This document shows, piece after piece, positions 25,567 to 34,258 of a DNA stretch of 64,000 bases. The translations under genes were made by a program, and so were the position numbers. Position 1 is the stretch's first letter. Every line of letters begins with the position of its first letter. The stretch comes from JANOYY01 sp043720395 (GTDB lineage: Bacteria; Actinomycetota; Acidimicrobiia; Acidimicrobiales; JANYDT01), in contig JAYSSR010000083.1 in assembly GCA_043720395.1 (NCBI GenBank), forward strand, positions 5,030 through 69,029, in the 5' to 3' direction. A model generated the notes under the pieces. That model did not search any database and had not been told where the DNA came from. It worked only from the letters and a program-made list of their open reading frames with translations.

Positions 25567-26046
25567 GTGCGGTTTCTGGGCTGTCGGATTCTCGCGGACC
25601 CGCTCGATCACGATCTGTGTGCTGTCGAGGTCATCGGAGATGTCGCGTCCGACCCGCTGACCCTCCATGGTGCCATTGGCGAAGCGGTGGCATGGGAGGG
25701 CCTGTTCCCCCTCCACGCAGCCGTAGTACATCGGGAAGAACGCACGGTCGCGCTCCTCGGCCCGAGCGGTGCTGGAAAATCGACCGCCGCCGTTCTTGCT
25801 GCACTGGATGGCTGGACGATCCTCGCTGAAGACGCCGCCTGGCTCGACCCCGACACGCTCGAGACGCTGTGGTCATCGGTGATCCGGACCGTCGGACCGG
25901 TGCTCCACACACACGCTGGACCGTTGGGGCAGAGCGCTAACGCGTCGGTCTGGGCGTCGGTCCGAGCATCGCGTTTCCGTTTGAACGCTGTTCAACGCGA
26001 ACCTCGCGGGCCGCGCCCCAGAGCAGCGCTGTGGTCTCGGTCTTGA
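25567..26046 (+). pseudogene. HPr-kinase-like serine kinase, C-terminally truncated
   Basis: Starts at GTG 25567. The N-terminal part (HAAVVHREERTVALLGPSG) leads to the P-loop GPSGAGKS at residues 65-72 and EDAAWLD; it resembles the HPr kinase/phosphorylase-like proteins paired with PqqD. Family members run to 270-330 residues, but here resemblance ends near residue 115 (about 25930), where the reading frame runs antisense into the tail of the TetR gene. The remainder, to 26046, is not protein-like. So the gene was truncated by a junction next to the TetR gene. Confidence 0.65.
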
Positions 26047-26677
26047 TGTTCTCGATGTCGAGTTCGTCGGAGTACAGACGGCAGTATGCCCACGCCCGCT
26101 CCATCATGCTGAATCCGACGATCCCAAGGGCGGTGGGGTCGGCCGCCGTGCGTCCACCCGTCGCCGCGAGCAACGTGCCGAACCGCTTCGCCAGTCGTTT
26201 GTGGCGTCGCCGTCCTTGCGTAGCGATCCGTTCGTCGGCGGCCGCCGCCTGCGTCCACGCAAACGCGAACGCGCCGTAAATTTCGAGCATCTCGAAGTAC
26301 TCATTTACCCATTGACGCAGGCCGACCCGCGTTGCGCCAAGTTGCGGGAGTTTGTCGAGAAGTGAATTGTTGTCGTCGGCCGCCTTCTCGCCCACCGCCA
26401 GCAGCAGATCGCGCTTCGACGCGAAATATGTGTAGACCGAACCACGCGAGACGTCGGCGATCCTCGCGATCTCGTCGATCGTGGTCCCCGCATACCCATG
26501 ATCGAGAAAGACGGTGCGCGTCGCTTCGATGATCCGAAGGATCGTTTCTTGAGCGCGAGGCCCGAGAATCTCTGCTGGTTGACGCTGCACTTCCGGTACC
26601 CGGCGCTTGGGTCCGGTCGCTTCGGTCGGCTGTTCGTCCTCGGCGGAGACTGGTCGTGGTGCTCTCGGCATGATCAA
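25937..26677 (-). CDS. TetR-family transcriptional regulator
   Basis: 246 residues with a basic 35-residue N-terminal extension (PKRRVPEVQR), then the TetR helix-turn-helix (ETILRIIEATRTVFLDHGYAG, TIDEIARIADVSRGSVYTYF, KRDLLLAV). The C-terminal ligand domain is helical and unassigned. It lies five bases after the acyl-CoA dehydrogenase pair on the same strand and is probably the operon's regulator, as in many fatty-acid and sterol operons of actinobacteria. Start at 26677, two codons before MPRAPR; ATG 26671 is equally possible. Confidence 0.9.
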   Translation of the reverse strand: MIMPRAPRPVSAEDEQPTEATGPKRRVPEVQRQPAEILGPRAQETILRIIEATRTVFLDHGYAGTTIDEIARIADVSRGSVYTYFASKRDLLLAVGEKAADDNNSLLDKLPQLGATRVGLRQWVNEYFEMLEIYGAFAFAWTQAAAADERIATQGRRRHKRLAKRFGTLLAATGGRTAADPTALGIVGFSMMERAWAYCRLYSDELDIENIKTETTALLWGAAREVRVEQRSNGNAMLGPTPRPTR

Positions 26678-26682
26678 TGAAC

Positions 26683-27663
26683 TCAGAGAAAACCGAGCAT
26701 CGGCACGTTCCGGGTCCGCAGGATGGTAGTTCCGATTTCGGCCTCAAGGGTGCGCCAGTCACCGAACAATGCATCGAGGACATACGCGCGCTTGATCGAG
26801 CGGTGGAGTTCGTGCTCCCACGTGAACCCAATTGCACCGAAGCACTGTTGTGCCTGTTGCGATGCGTGCTCTGCGGCGCGACCGGCAAGACATTTGGCGA
26901 GCGTCGATGTCCAAGCGTCGCCGGTGTCCGACGCGTCCTCGACCAGACCGGTTGCACCAACAACGAGTGAGTGCGCCGACGCGAGTCGATGCTGCAGCGC
27001 CTGGAACACGCCGATGGGTTTGCCGTATTGCACCCGATCCTTCGTGTAGGCCACGGCGATACGAACCATATGCGCGCCTACGGCAACCAGTTCTGCAGCG
27101 AGGAGCCGACGAGCGGTACCGACGATCTCGTTTTTAGCCGCTTCGGCGGTCGTCGGATCGAGCCACGTGAGCGAACTCGACGGCAGTGACCCCGTGAGGC
27201 GAACGAGGCCGAGCCAAGGATCTTCAGCCTCAACGGTGGTCGCTTGCAACGTGTGGGCTTCGTTCGTGACGACGAGCACCGATGGTGCATCGCCGCCGAC
27301 TTCGATGACAAGTCTTCGTTCGGCAAGCGGCGCGGTCAGAAGGACGTCGATGTGGATTCGTTGCAATGCGTTGTCCCAGCGGGCGGGTCCGTCGGGTCCG
27401 GGGATGGCAACGGCCGCATCGCCAAGCACGGCATCACCGGTGGTCTTTGCGAGCGTACGGGCGAGTTCCGCACCGAGGGCATCGGCGCTCGACAGTGTGG
27501 CTCCCTTCACGTCGAAGAGCGTTCGCAGTGCCGTGGGGGCATCGTCGGCGAGGACGTCGTCCCAGCCGAGTTCAGCCAGCCGCGTCGACAGTGGCGCAGC
27601 GGCGTCCTCAGTCAGGAGGTGGCGCAGGCTTTCGCGCAGCAGGTCCAGTGTGTCCGCGTCCAT
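26683..27663 (-). CDS. acyl-CoA dehydrogenase, small subunit-like (heteromeric ACAD)
   Basis: 326 residues, shorter than normal and with a divergent N-terminal half. The C-terminal helices are recognisable: AYTKDRVQYGKPIGVFQALQ, then QQAQQCFGAIGFTWEH and LHRSIKRAYVLDALFG. Paired genes of this kind encode the two different subunits of alpha2beta2 acyl-CoA dehydrogenases that act on steroid-ring or side-chain CoA esters. Which subunit carries the base cannot be fixed from the window. It follows the partner gene by three bases. Confidence 0.88.
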   Translation of the reverse strand: MDADTLDLLRESLRHLLTEDAAAPLSTRLAELGWDDVLADDAPTALRTLFDVKGATLSSADALGAELARTLAKTTGDAVLGDAAVAIPGPDGPARWDNALQRIHIDVLLTAPLAERRLVIEVGGDAPSVLVVTNEAHTLQATTVEAEDPWLGLVRLTGSLPSSSLTWLDPTTAEAAKNEIVGTARRLLAAELVAVGAHMVRIAVAYTKDRVQYGKPIGVFQALQHRLASAHSLVVGATGLVEDASDTGDAWTSTLAKCLAGRAAEHASQQAQQCFGAIGFTWEHELHRSIKRAYVLDALFGDWRTLEAEIGTTILRTRNVPMLGFL

Positions 27664-27666
27664 GGT

Positions 27667-28830
27667 TCAGCTCTCCCTCGGCATGCCGAGCACGCGTTGC
27701 GCGACCAGCGTCCGCTGGATTTCCTGCGACCCGCCGTAGATCCCTGCGGCGCGACTCATGTGGAAATCCGTTCGCAGCCAGGCGAGGTCCTCGTCGAGGT
27801 GGAAGCGCTGGCCGAGCAGCTGGCGGATCGAGTCGTAGACGGCAACCTCAGCGTCGACGAGGAGCAGCTTGTCGATCGATGCTTCCGGCCCGAGGGCCTC
27901 TTCGCTGGCGAGGCGCTGCACGGTTCTGCGTGTGTGTGCGCGAAGCGCCGCAGTCAGGGTGTACGCGTGGCCGAGCAGGGCGGCTTGTTGTGCCGGTGCG
28001 GGGGGTCGGTCTTCGGTGAGGGCGAGCATATGACGCAGCCGGTTGTGGAAGCGTCCCTGCTGGAGCCACGGCCACGCGCCTCGCTCCCACTGGAGCATGT
28101 ACATGGCGACGCCCCATCCGCCGCCGAGTTCCCCGATGACATGGTCGGCGGGAAGGTACGCGCCGTCGAAGAACATCTCGCTGACGTGGGTGTTGTCGGC
28201 CTGTGTGCGAATGGCCCGGAGCTCCACGCCTGGCTGATCGAAGTCGACCATGACCATGCTGAGCCCACGATGGCCGGGGCCGCCGGAGCGGACCATGATG
28301 AGACCCCGGTCAGCCATGTGCCCGTAGGACGCCCAGATCTTCTGACCGGTCACGCGGTAGCCGTCGCCATCTGGTTCGAGGCGGGTTCGCAGCGACGCGA
28401 GGTCGCTGCCGGCGTCGGGTTCGGAGAAGCCCTGTGCCCACGATTCCTCGCCACGAAGGTACGAAGCAATGTGGGCCACGGCAAGATGGGGCGCGTACAC
28501 GAGCAGCGCCGGCACGAGGATCTCCAGCGTGGTGAACGACTCGGGCACGGGGATGTCGAGCAGCGACAGCGTGTCGAACATCGCGCTGCGCGACGTCGGG
28601 TCGCCTCCGAGCCCGCCGACCATTTCGGGCCAGCCAATGCGGGACCACCCGGTTTCGAACAGAAGACGTTGCAACTCGGCAAGGCGCACGTGGCTCTCTT
28701 CGAGCGACGACGGCTTGTAGCCCATGAACGGTGCGAAGCGGCCGTCGGCCCGCAGCGCCGTTTCGAGCGCTTTCGCGTAGGCGTGGGGCGAGTCGAATTG
28801 TTCCGGCCTTGGCGGGGCGTCGGTGGTCAT
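27667..28830 (-). CDS. acyl-CoA dehydrogenase, large subunit-like (heteromeric ACAD)
   Basis: 387 residues and complete: GFSEPDAGSDLASLRTRLE, then RVTGQKIWASYGHMADRG (substrate and FAD segment), RAAGIYGGSQEIQRTLVAQRV. The C-terminus is normal (YGGSxEIQR). It is the partner of the short dehydrogenase downstream (three-base gap) and heads the operon that ends in the TetR gene. It probably acts on a polycyclic or branched acyl-CoA. An ATG at 28830 is used. Confidence 0.93.
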   Translation of the reverse strand: MTTDAPPRPEQFDSPHAYAKALETALRADGRFAPFMGYKPSSLEESHVRLAELQRLLFETGWSRIGWPEMVGGLGGDPTSRSAMFDTLSLLDIPVPESFTTLEILVPALLVYAPHLAVAHIASYLRGEESWAQGFSEPDAGSDLASLRTRLEPDGDGYRVTGQKIWASYGHMADRGLIMVRSGGPGHRGLSMVMVDFDQPGVELRAIRTQADNTHVSEMFFDGAYLPADHVIGELGGGWGVAMYMLQWERGAWPWLQQGRFHNRLRHMLALTEDRPPAPAQQAALLGHAYTLTAALRAHTRRTVQRLASEEALGPEASIDKLLLVDAEVAVYDSIRQLLGQRFHLDEDLAWLRTDFHMSRAAGIYGGSQEIQRTLVAQRVLGMPRES

Positions 28831-29077
28831 ATGCGCGCAGTGCTCCTTGGCCGCCCGGTCGTTTGGGCGTTTCGGAAGCTACTCGACGATACTGTCAAGT
28901 GCCAGGTCTCGTGCGGTCGCACGTTCGTGGTGGATGCCGGTCAGTGGTCGCCGTTCAAGCTGACGACTGACGGCACAGCGCCACGTTGACGGCACCGTGC
29001 TGCGCTGTGGCCTCAACGTGGCACGGTGGACGCAGTCGTGGTACCAAACACATTGTCCGGGAATGAGAGTGAAAAGC

Positions 29078-29824
29078 ATGTCGAGCCGATTGGATGGACG
29101 AATTGCTGTCGTGACCGCTGGTGCCGGGTCGGGCATCGGCGGCACGGTTGTGCGGAGGCTGCTCGCCGACGGAGCGACCGTGTACGTGTCCGATTCTCAT
29201 GCCGGTCGGCTGGGGAGGATCGGCGCTGAGCTTGGCGTGGCGACGACGCTGCTCGACGTGTCCGATGGCGACGCGCTTGTCGCGTATCTCGCGGAGGTCG
29301 AGCGCGATGCCGGACGTATCGACATACTCGTGAACTGTGCGGGAGCGAACGTCGTCAAGCCGACCTGGGAGTTGACCGACCGGGAGTGGCACGACGTGTT
29401 CACGGTCAACATCGACGCGCCCTTTCGTGCTGCTAGGTCCGTGCTGCCGGGGATGATCGAGCGTGGATCCGGATCGATCGTGAGCATTGCATCGATCGCT
29501 GCGTGGGGGCCGGAGGCGAAGGAAGTCGCCTACAGCACGACGAAGGCCGCCCTCGTCGCGTTCACGCGCGCTTTGGCAAACGAGGTTGCTTCGCTCGGCG
29601 TTCGCGTCAACGCGGTTGCCCCGGGCTTCGTCGAGAACCCGTTCCTTGAAAAACTGTACGGCAAGCAACGGTTGGACGCGCTTCGTGCTGCGACGCCGCA
29701 AGGCCGCGGCGTGTTCCCCTCTGAAGTGGCCGCCGCGGTCGCGTGGCTTGCAGGCGATGACGCGTCGTTCGTGACCGGCGAGACGGTCACCGTAGCGGGC
29801 GGCTCGTTCTTCCGTGCCGGCTGA
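29078..29824 (+). CDS. short-chain dehydrogenase/reductase
   Basis: 248 residues from ATG 29078 (MSSRLDGRIAVVTAGAGSG); an ATG at 29063 is an alternative. NAD(P)-binding glycines TAGAGSGIG, NCAGAN (the NNAG position with Cys), SIASIAAWG serine region, and YSTTKAAL with the catalytic Tyr and Lys, then VNAVAPGFV. All catalytic residues are present and the C-terminus is normal (VTVAGGSFF), in contrast to the broken SDRs elsewhere. A typical SDR of unknown substrate, 32 nt ahead of an NTF2-like gene. Confidence 0.92.
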   Translation: MSSRLDGRIAVVTAGAGSGIGGTVVRRLLADGATVYVSDSHAGRLGRIGAELGVATTLLDVSDGDALVAYLAEVERDAGRIDILVNCAGANVVKPTWELTDREWHDVFTVNIDAPFRAARSVLPGMIERGSGSIVSIASIAAWGPEAKEVAYSTTKAALVAFTRALANEVASLGVRVNAVAPGFVENPFLEKLYGKQRLDALRAATPQGRGVFPSEVAAAVAWLAGDDASFVTGETVTVAGGSFFRAG

Positions 29825-29856
29825 ATTCTCCATATTTCTACTGAAAGGCTTCCGCC

Positions 29857-30249
29857 ATGGCTCTTCTCAATGACGCGGACCGGATCGCGATCGCGGAGCG
29901 TTATGCGATCGCGACCCGATCGAACGACGCCGACACCGTTGCCGCCATGAGCGCTCCCGGTGCTGAGATCTGGCACAACTTCGATGGTGCTGTCGTCGAC
30001 ACGGCCACGACCGTGAAGACGATTGGCTGGCTGCATCGCACGGTCACGGGCCTTGCCTGGGAGGACGTCGCGCTTCTGCCGACGCCGAACGGCTGGGTCT
30101 CGCAGACGATCCTCACGGGGATCGCGCCGGGGGGTCAGATCCGCGCTCACTCGTGTGTCGTTGTCACGCTCGACGCGGATGGCCTGATCGCGCGGTTGGA
30201 CGAGTATCTCGATCCGGCGCAACTCGCAGCGTTGCGTCCGAAGACCTGA
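29857..30249 (+). CDS. NTF2-like (SnoaL/limonene-epoxide-type) protein
   Basis: 130 residues. The pattern of an N-terminal helix (RIAIAERYAIATRSNDADTVAAM), W-x-N-F-DG, then WVSQTILTG and CVVVTLDADGLIARLDEYLD is that of the NTF2-like cone fold, which covers SnoaL-type cyclases and steroid delta-isomerase-like enzymes. The ending DEYLDPAQL is typical. It is probably translated with the preceding SDR. The substrate is unknown. Confidence 0.82.
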   Translation: MALLNDADRIAIAERYAIATRSNDADTVAAMSAPGAEIWHNFDGAVVDTATTVKTIGWLHRTVTGLAWEDVALLPTPNGWVSQTILTGIAPGGQIRAHSCVVVTLDADGLIARLDEYLDPAQLAALRPKT

Positions 30250-30307
30250 CCGCGGGTTGGTCCGTGTAGCGCTATGCGGCGCACGGTTACGTCGTGCGAA
30301 GACGCGG

Positions 30308-30829
30308 TCAGAGACGTTCGGCGAGGGCGTCGATAAGCGTCACGATCTCGCGGGCGCAGGCCACGAAGTCCTCGACGTCGCCGCCTCCGGGGTCGACGAC
30401 CTCTTCCCATGCTGTGAGTTCGACGTTGGCGAGGTCGAGCGTCGCGAGGTTCTGCGGCCCGGCGTCTCGGGGCGCTAGGTCGCGTGCGAGGCGGACGAGC
30501 GAGCCGGTGCGGGCCGCGACCTCGGGGTGTTCGCGCCGGACCCAGCGGACGTGTTCCGGCGCGAGTCCGATCACGAGATCGGAAGCGCGCAGATGATTTG
30601 TTCGGGCCTGCAGGCTCAGGTGGCGCGGATGCGGCAGCCCAACGTCATCGAACGCGGCGCGGGTTCGCCAGCTGATCGGGAGACCTTCGAGCACCAGCGT
30701 CCCGGCGGACGCGACCTGGAGATCGGGTCGCCGGTGCGAGAGTGCGACCTCGGCCATCACGGACCTGGCCGCGTTCCCTGTGCAGAGGAACAGGACGCTG
30801 CGCACGGCCGGTTTGTTGGACCCCGTCAC
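30308..30829 (-). CDS. low-molecular-weight protein tyrosine phosphatase family
   Basis: 173 residues from GTG 30829, which overlaps the upstream LLM stop (GTGA), so it is translationally coupled. The phosphate-binding loop is C16-TGNAA-R22-S (CX5R) after the VLFL strand, and the acid is D146-P147 in EEVVDPGG, spaced as in the family. It could be a tyrosine phosphatase or an ArsC-like (arsenate reductase) relative; the sequence does not decide. Any longer frame toward 31432 runs through the LLM gene in another frame and is rejected. Confidence 0.85.
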   Translation of the reverse strand: MTGSNKPAVRSVLFLCTGNAARSVMAEVALSHRRPDLQVASAGTLVLEGLPISWRTRAAFDDVGLPHPRHLSLQARTNHLRASDLVIGLAPEHVRWVRREHPEVAARTGSLVRLARDLAPRDAGPQNLATLDLANVELTAWEEVVDPGGGDVEDFVACAREIVTLIDALAERL

Positions 30830-31680
30830 GCGAGGGCGGGGATCAACGCGGCGTAGCGATCGATGAAGGGCAGCGTCGTGGATGGGTCGTCCCAGCCGGT
30901 GCGCGACGCGCCGACGACCGTGCGGATGATGCCGAGTTCGCGGTACTCGTGCAGCGTCGCCTCCGATGGGTCGCCGAACGTCACGAGCGAGACCGGGATG
31001 TCGCGGCCGATCTCGGCGGCCTGCGAACGGAAGCGAGCCACGGCCTTGGCGACGTTGCCGAGCGCAACGTCGATGGGCATCCACTCGTCGGCCCAGCGCA
31101 GGGTGTGAGCGAGACCGATCCGGCCTGCGGCGCCAAGCAGGACGGGTGGGTGCGGGCGCTGCGCCGGTTTCGGAAACGACCAGACCGGATCGAAATTGAA
31201 GAAGTCGCCGTGGAATTCGCTCTGGTCGTCGGTCCAGCAGCTGCGCAGTGCGGCGATGCATTCCTCGGTGGCCCGGTACCGTTGACTCCAGGCGATGTCC
31301 GGTCGATGATTCGCAAGTTCCTCGACATTCCATCCGACGCCCACGCCGAACAGCACCCGTCCGCCGGAGAGCACGTCGAGGGTGGCGACCGACTTCGCAA
31401 GATCCAGCACGTCGTGTTCGAGCACGAGACACACGCCGAGGCCGAGCTGCAGGCGCTCGGTTGCGCTCGCGGCCATCGTGAGGCTGACAAGGGGATCCAT
31501 CATCCGTTTGTACTGATCCGGCATCGCACCGCCGGCTGGGTACGGCGTCGTGCGGGAGGTGGGGATGTGTGAGTGTTCACCGATGAAGAGCGACGTGTAG
31601 CCGCGATCTTCGAGGGCGCGGGCGAGGACGTCGGGGCGGACTTCCTCCGGCGTGTTCATCGTTGAGAATCCGAGTTCCAT
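30826..31680 (-). CDS. LLM-class F420-dependent oxidoreductase
   Basis: 284 residues with the family segments EDRGYTSLFIGEHSHIP, LQLGLGVCLVLEHDVLDLAK, GRVLFGVGVGWNVEEL and HPPVLLGAAGRIGL. The F420-dependent subgroup with GEHSHIP is common in mycobacteria and related actinobacteria. It is coupled by a four-base overlap to the phosphatase gene downstream. The substrate is unknown. Confidence 0.92.
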   Translation of the reverse strand: MELGFSTMNTPEEVRPDVLARALEDRGYTSLFIGEHSHIPTSRTTPYPAGGAMPDQYKRMMDPLVSLTMAASATERLQLGLGVCLVLEHDVLDLAKSVATLDVLSGGRVLFGVGVGWNVEELANHRPDIAWSQRYRATEECIAALRSCWTDDQSEFHGDFFNFDPVWSFPKPAQRPHPPVLLGAAGRIGLAHTLRWADEWMPIDVALGNVAKAVARFRSQAAEIGRDIPVSLVTFGDPSEATLHEYRELGIIRTVVGASRTGWDDPSTTLPFIDRYAALIPALA

Positions 31681-31795
31681 CAGGAGCAGAATCTAACTTG
31701 ACGCTCGCGTCGAGTGCCTATCCGCGTCGGGAGCACGGTCGCTCTCGTTGCAGGCGCGGAACCAGTTGTCCGACCGCGGCGGTAGCTTCGAAGAT

Positions 31796-32854
31796 ATGGA
31801 AACCACCGAAACCTCGCCGGTGCTGCAAACGTTCGAGCTCGGGTCGCCTCCGTGGAAGACGTTCGACCCGTTCCTGTTCTGCGTGCACCACAACGACGAC
31901 TACCCGGAGGGCGACGGATCGCTCGCGCCACGGGCGTCGCTCGCCGGACGCCAGATCGGCAGTGACTTCTCCGGACGTGACGGCTGGAGCATGTACCACG
32001 GCTCGACGGTGCCCGGCTTCCCGCAGCACCCCCACCGTGGATTTGAGACGGTCACCTTCGTTCGACGCGGCTACATCGACCATTCCGACTCGCTCCACGC
32101 TGCGGCGCGTTACGGCGCGGGTGACGTGCAGTGGCTCACCGCCGGTGCTGGCATCGTGCACGCCGAGATGTTCCCGCTCTTGCGCGAGGATGAGGGCAAC
32201 CCGGCCGAGCTGTTCCAGATCTGGTTGAACCTGCCTCGCTCTCACAAGATGGCCGAGCCGTACTTTGCAATGCTGTGGGCCGAGGAAATTCCGGTCTTCG
32301 AAGAACTCGACGACGCTGGTCGGCGCGCGCAGATCACGGTTGTGGCCGGTTCGATTGCCGACCACATGCCGCCGAGTCCGCCGCCCGACTCGTGGGCGTC
32401 GCAACCCGGAAGCGACGTTGCGATCTGGCGTGTTGCGCTCGACGCAGGCGCGTCCTGGACACTGCCCCTCGCTGCCGATGGCACGAATCGAGCGGTCTAC
32501 GTGTTCGAGGGCGGCGATCTCATGGTCGGGACGGCGCTCGTGCCGCATGGCTCCGGTGCCGTGCTCGACGTTTCAACGCCGTTGAAAGTGACTGCCGCGA
32601 ACGGCGAACTGACGTTCCTCGTGCTCCAGGGGCGTCCGATCGGCGAGCCCGTTGCGCAGTACGGACCGTTCGTGCTCAACGATCGGGCAGGCATCGAGCA
32701 GGCGTTCCGCGACTACCAGCGCACGGGTTTCGGCGGCTGGCCCTGGCCCGACGACGCTCCCACGCATGGCCACGTCGCCGGCCGATTCGCGCGGCGTCCG
32801 GACGGCTCGCTCGAACTCCCGCCCGGAACCGACCCGGCACAGCACGTCGGCTGA
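31796..32854 (+). CDS. pirin family protein
   Basis: 352 residues from ATG 31796. The N-terminal cupin has the pirin metal site, PQHPHRGFETVTF with H78 and H80, and the HAEMF segment with the third histidine and the glutamate; a second, degenerate cupin follows (AVYVFEGGDLMVGTALV, LVLQGRPIGEPV). The C-terminal NDRAGIEQAFRDYQRTGFGGWPW is the family's usual end. Pirins are iron-binding proteins; some bacterial ones oxidise quercetin-type flavonoids, others act in regulation. It diverges from the LLM gene. Confidence 0.92.
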   Translation: METTETSPVLQTFELGSPPWKTFDPFLFCVHHNDDYPEGDGSLAPRASLAGRQIGSDFSGRDGWSMYHGSTVPGFPQHPHRGFETVTFVRRGYIDHSDSLHAAARYGAGDVQWLTAGAGIVHAEMFPLLREDEGNPAELFQIWLNLPRSHKMAEPYFAMLWAEEIPVFEELDDAGRRAQITVVAGSIADHMPPSPPPDSWASQPGSDVAIWRVALDAGASWTLPLAADGTNRAVYVFEGGDLMVGTALVPHGSGAVLDVSTPLKVTAANGELTFLVLQGRPIGEPVAQYGPFVLNDRAGIEQAFRDYQRTGFGGWPWPDDAPTHGHVAGRFARRPDGSLELPPGTDPAQHVG

Positions 32855-32999
32855 CCACGGGCACAGCGCAGATCGCTCGTGTCGCCGTTCGTCGCGGTAC
32901 CTCCGGTGGCAATAGGACGCGGTTTAAGTGGTATTTCGCGGCGAGCGAGGCCACACCATGCACCGCGGTGAGGTCGGTCAGCGGCGCTCCGCAGATCGG

Positions 33000-33917
33000 T
33001 CAGCCGACGTTGGGCACCACCTCGGTCCAGAAGCGGTCGTAGGACTCGCGTCGCTGCGCGGCGTCTTTCCCGAGGGTGAAGTCGGGGAGGATGAACTCGT
33101 CGATGCCGGACGCTGCGTACTCGCTGATCCGGTCCGCCAATTCGGTCGGCGAACCGACCAGCGCCCGATCGGCTGGCGCACCTGAACGGATCTTCGCCGC
33201 GACGTCCGCATCGTCGACGATGAACACGAGCGCTTGGGTGCTGCGCCGGAGCGTGCCCGGGTCGCGTCCCTCCGACTCACACGCTCGATTCATCACGACG
33301 CTGGCGGTGGCCACCGTCTCGGGGGTTCCCCACACGTTCCACTCCTGAGCGGTGCGGGCCACGATGCGGCTCATCCGCGGACCAGACGTGCCGACCAGTA
33401 TGGGCAGCGTCGACTGCACGGGTTTCGGCTCACACGGAGCGTCGGTGATCTGGAAATGCTTGCCATCGAAAGTTGTGCGCGACTGCGAGAGGAGCGACGA
33501 GACAACGGTGATCGCCTCCTCAAACCGGTCAACTCGGTCCTTCGCACCGAACAAGTCCACTCCATATGCCTTGTGCTCATTGACCTGCCAGCCCGCGCCC
33601 ATGCCGAGGATGACGCGTCCATTCGACATCTGATCGACGGTCGCAGCGCGCTTCGCCAAGAGGGCCGGGTGGTGCATCGTCGTTGGCGACACGAGCGTGC
33701 CGAGGCGCAGGCGCGACGTGATCGCAGCCATGCCCGCCAGGCCCGCCCAGCATTCGAGGGCGGGCTCATCGGACGGCGCACTGTCGGAGCGGTCGCTCAT
33801 GTAGTGATCGGCGTACCAGAGGCCGTGCCAGCCCTGCGCCTCGATGTTGCGGGCGAACTCGGCGACCTCGGCCCATGGGCGAGCGAACGATGGCCAGACG
33901 GAAAATTTCATATGCAC
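33000..33917 (-). CDS. LLM-class F420-dependent oxidoreductase
   Basis: 305 residues (ATG 33917; ATG 33911 two codons on is equally likely). Family marks: AQGWHGLWYADHYMSD, RLGTLVSPTTMHHPALLAK, GRVILGMGAGWQVNEH, LPILVGTSGPRMSRIVA. Third intact member of the family in the window, in addition to one decayed copy. No operon partner; the region upstream (33918-34258) holds only repeats. The 145 nt between the pirin stop and this gene show nothing recognisable. Confidence 0.92.
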   Translation of the reverse strand: MHMKFSVWPSFARPWAEVAEFARNIEAQGWHGLWYADHYMSDRSDSAPSDEPALECWAGLAGMAAITSRLRLGTLVSPTTMHHPALLAKRAATVDQMSNGRVILGMGAGWQVNEHKAYGVDLFGAKDRVDRFEEAITVVSSLLSQSRTTFDGKHFQITDAPCEPKPVQSTLPILVGTSGPRMSRIVARTAQEWNVWGTPETVATASVVMNRACESEGRDPGTLRRSTQALVFIVDDADVAAKIRSGAPADRALVGSPTELADRISEYAASGIDEFILPDFTLGKDAAQRRESYDRFWTEVVPNVG

Positions 33918-34027
33918 GCTTCCTTGCTCGACGGCGTCGTCCGAACGGGCTCACGGGTGGGCGACGAAGGACCGTACCGCGTGCGCCCACGAGCAATCGA
34001 GTCCAGACGCGGTCAATCCAGAACAGG

Positions 34028-34102
34028 TCGCGGTGCAACCGGTCCGTTTGCGGTGCACAATGCGCGTCCGAAGGGACCGCGGACGCACCGGATGTACCGC
34101 GA
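34028..34102 (+). repeat. 75-bp palindromic repeat, copy C
   Basis: Third copy of the element; arms are TCGCGGTGCAACCGG and CCGGATGTACCGCGA. The inner hairpin is supported by GCGTCCG and CGGACGC. Compared with copy B the changes fall mostly in the loop, and arms change little. Confidence 0.9.
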
Positions 34103-34139
34103 ATTTGGTTGTGCGGCGTCGGAGTCCGCCGAGAACAGG

Positions 34140-34214
34140 TCGCGGTACAACCGGGCCGTTTGCGGTGCACATTGCGCGTCCGAACGTACCGCGGACGCAC
34201 CGGATGTACCGCGG
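34140..34214 (+). repeat. 75-bp palindromic repeat, copy D
   Basis: Fourth copy, 112 bp after copy C and in the same direction. It starts TCGCGGTACAACCGG and ends CCGGATGTACCGCGG; only the last base of the distal arm differs from copies B and C. Copies C and D are more similar to each other than to A or B. Confidence 0.9.
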
Positions 34215-34258
34215 AGTTGGGGTGCGCGCAGCCACCGGGTTGGGTGAGTTTCGCTGGG

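Larger units (their letters stand above)
33918..34258. other. gene-free interval with two repeat copies
   Basis: 340 nt without a supportable gene. It holds two direct copies of the 75-bp palindromic element and little else. Both copies are preceded by the heptamer GAACAGG, and there are 37 nt between them. Confidence 0.7.

Noticed and set aside
27244..28989. A 581-codon open frame on the plus strand
   Set aside because: It is fully antisense to the two acyl-CoA dehydrogenase genes, whose family motifs are clear. High-GC codon use produces such shadows.
32888..32920. A fifth copy of the 75-bp repeat beginning TCGCGGTACCTCCGG
   Set aside because: Only the first arm is similar; the remainder and the distal arm are not, so chance resemblance is more likely.
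34028..34214. A CRISPR array made of repeats C and D
   Set aside because: Only two units with palindromic 75-bp bodies and no set of equal spacers or cas genes.
14751..34214. Integron attC sites
   Set aside because: The four repeats have symmetrical folding but lack the conserved core triplets and a linked integrase, and they are not at the ends of promoterless cassettes.
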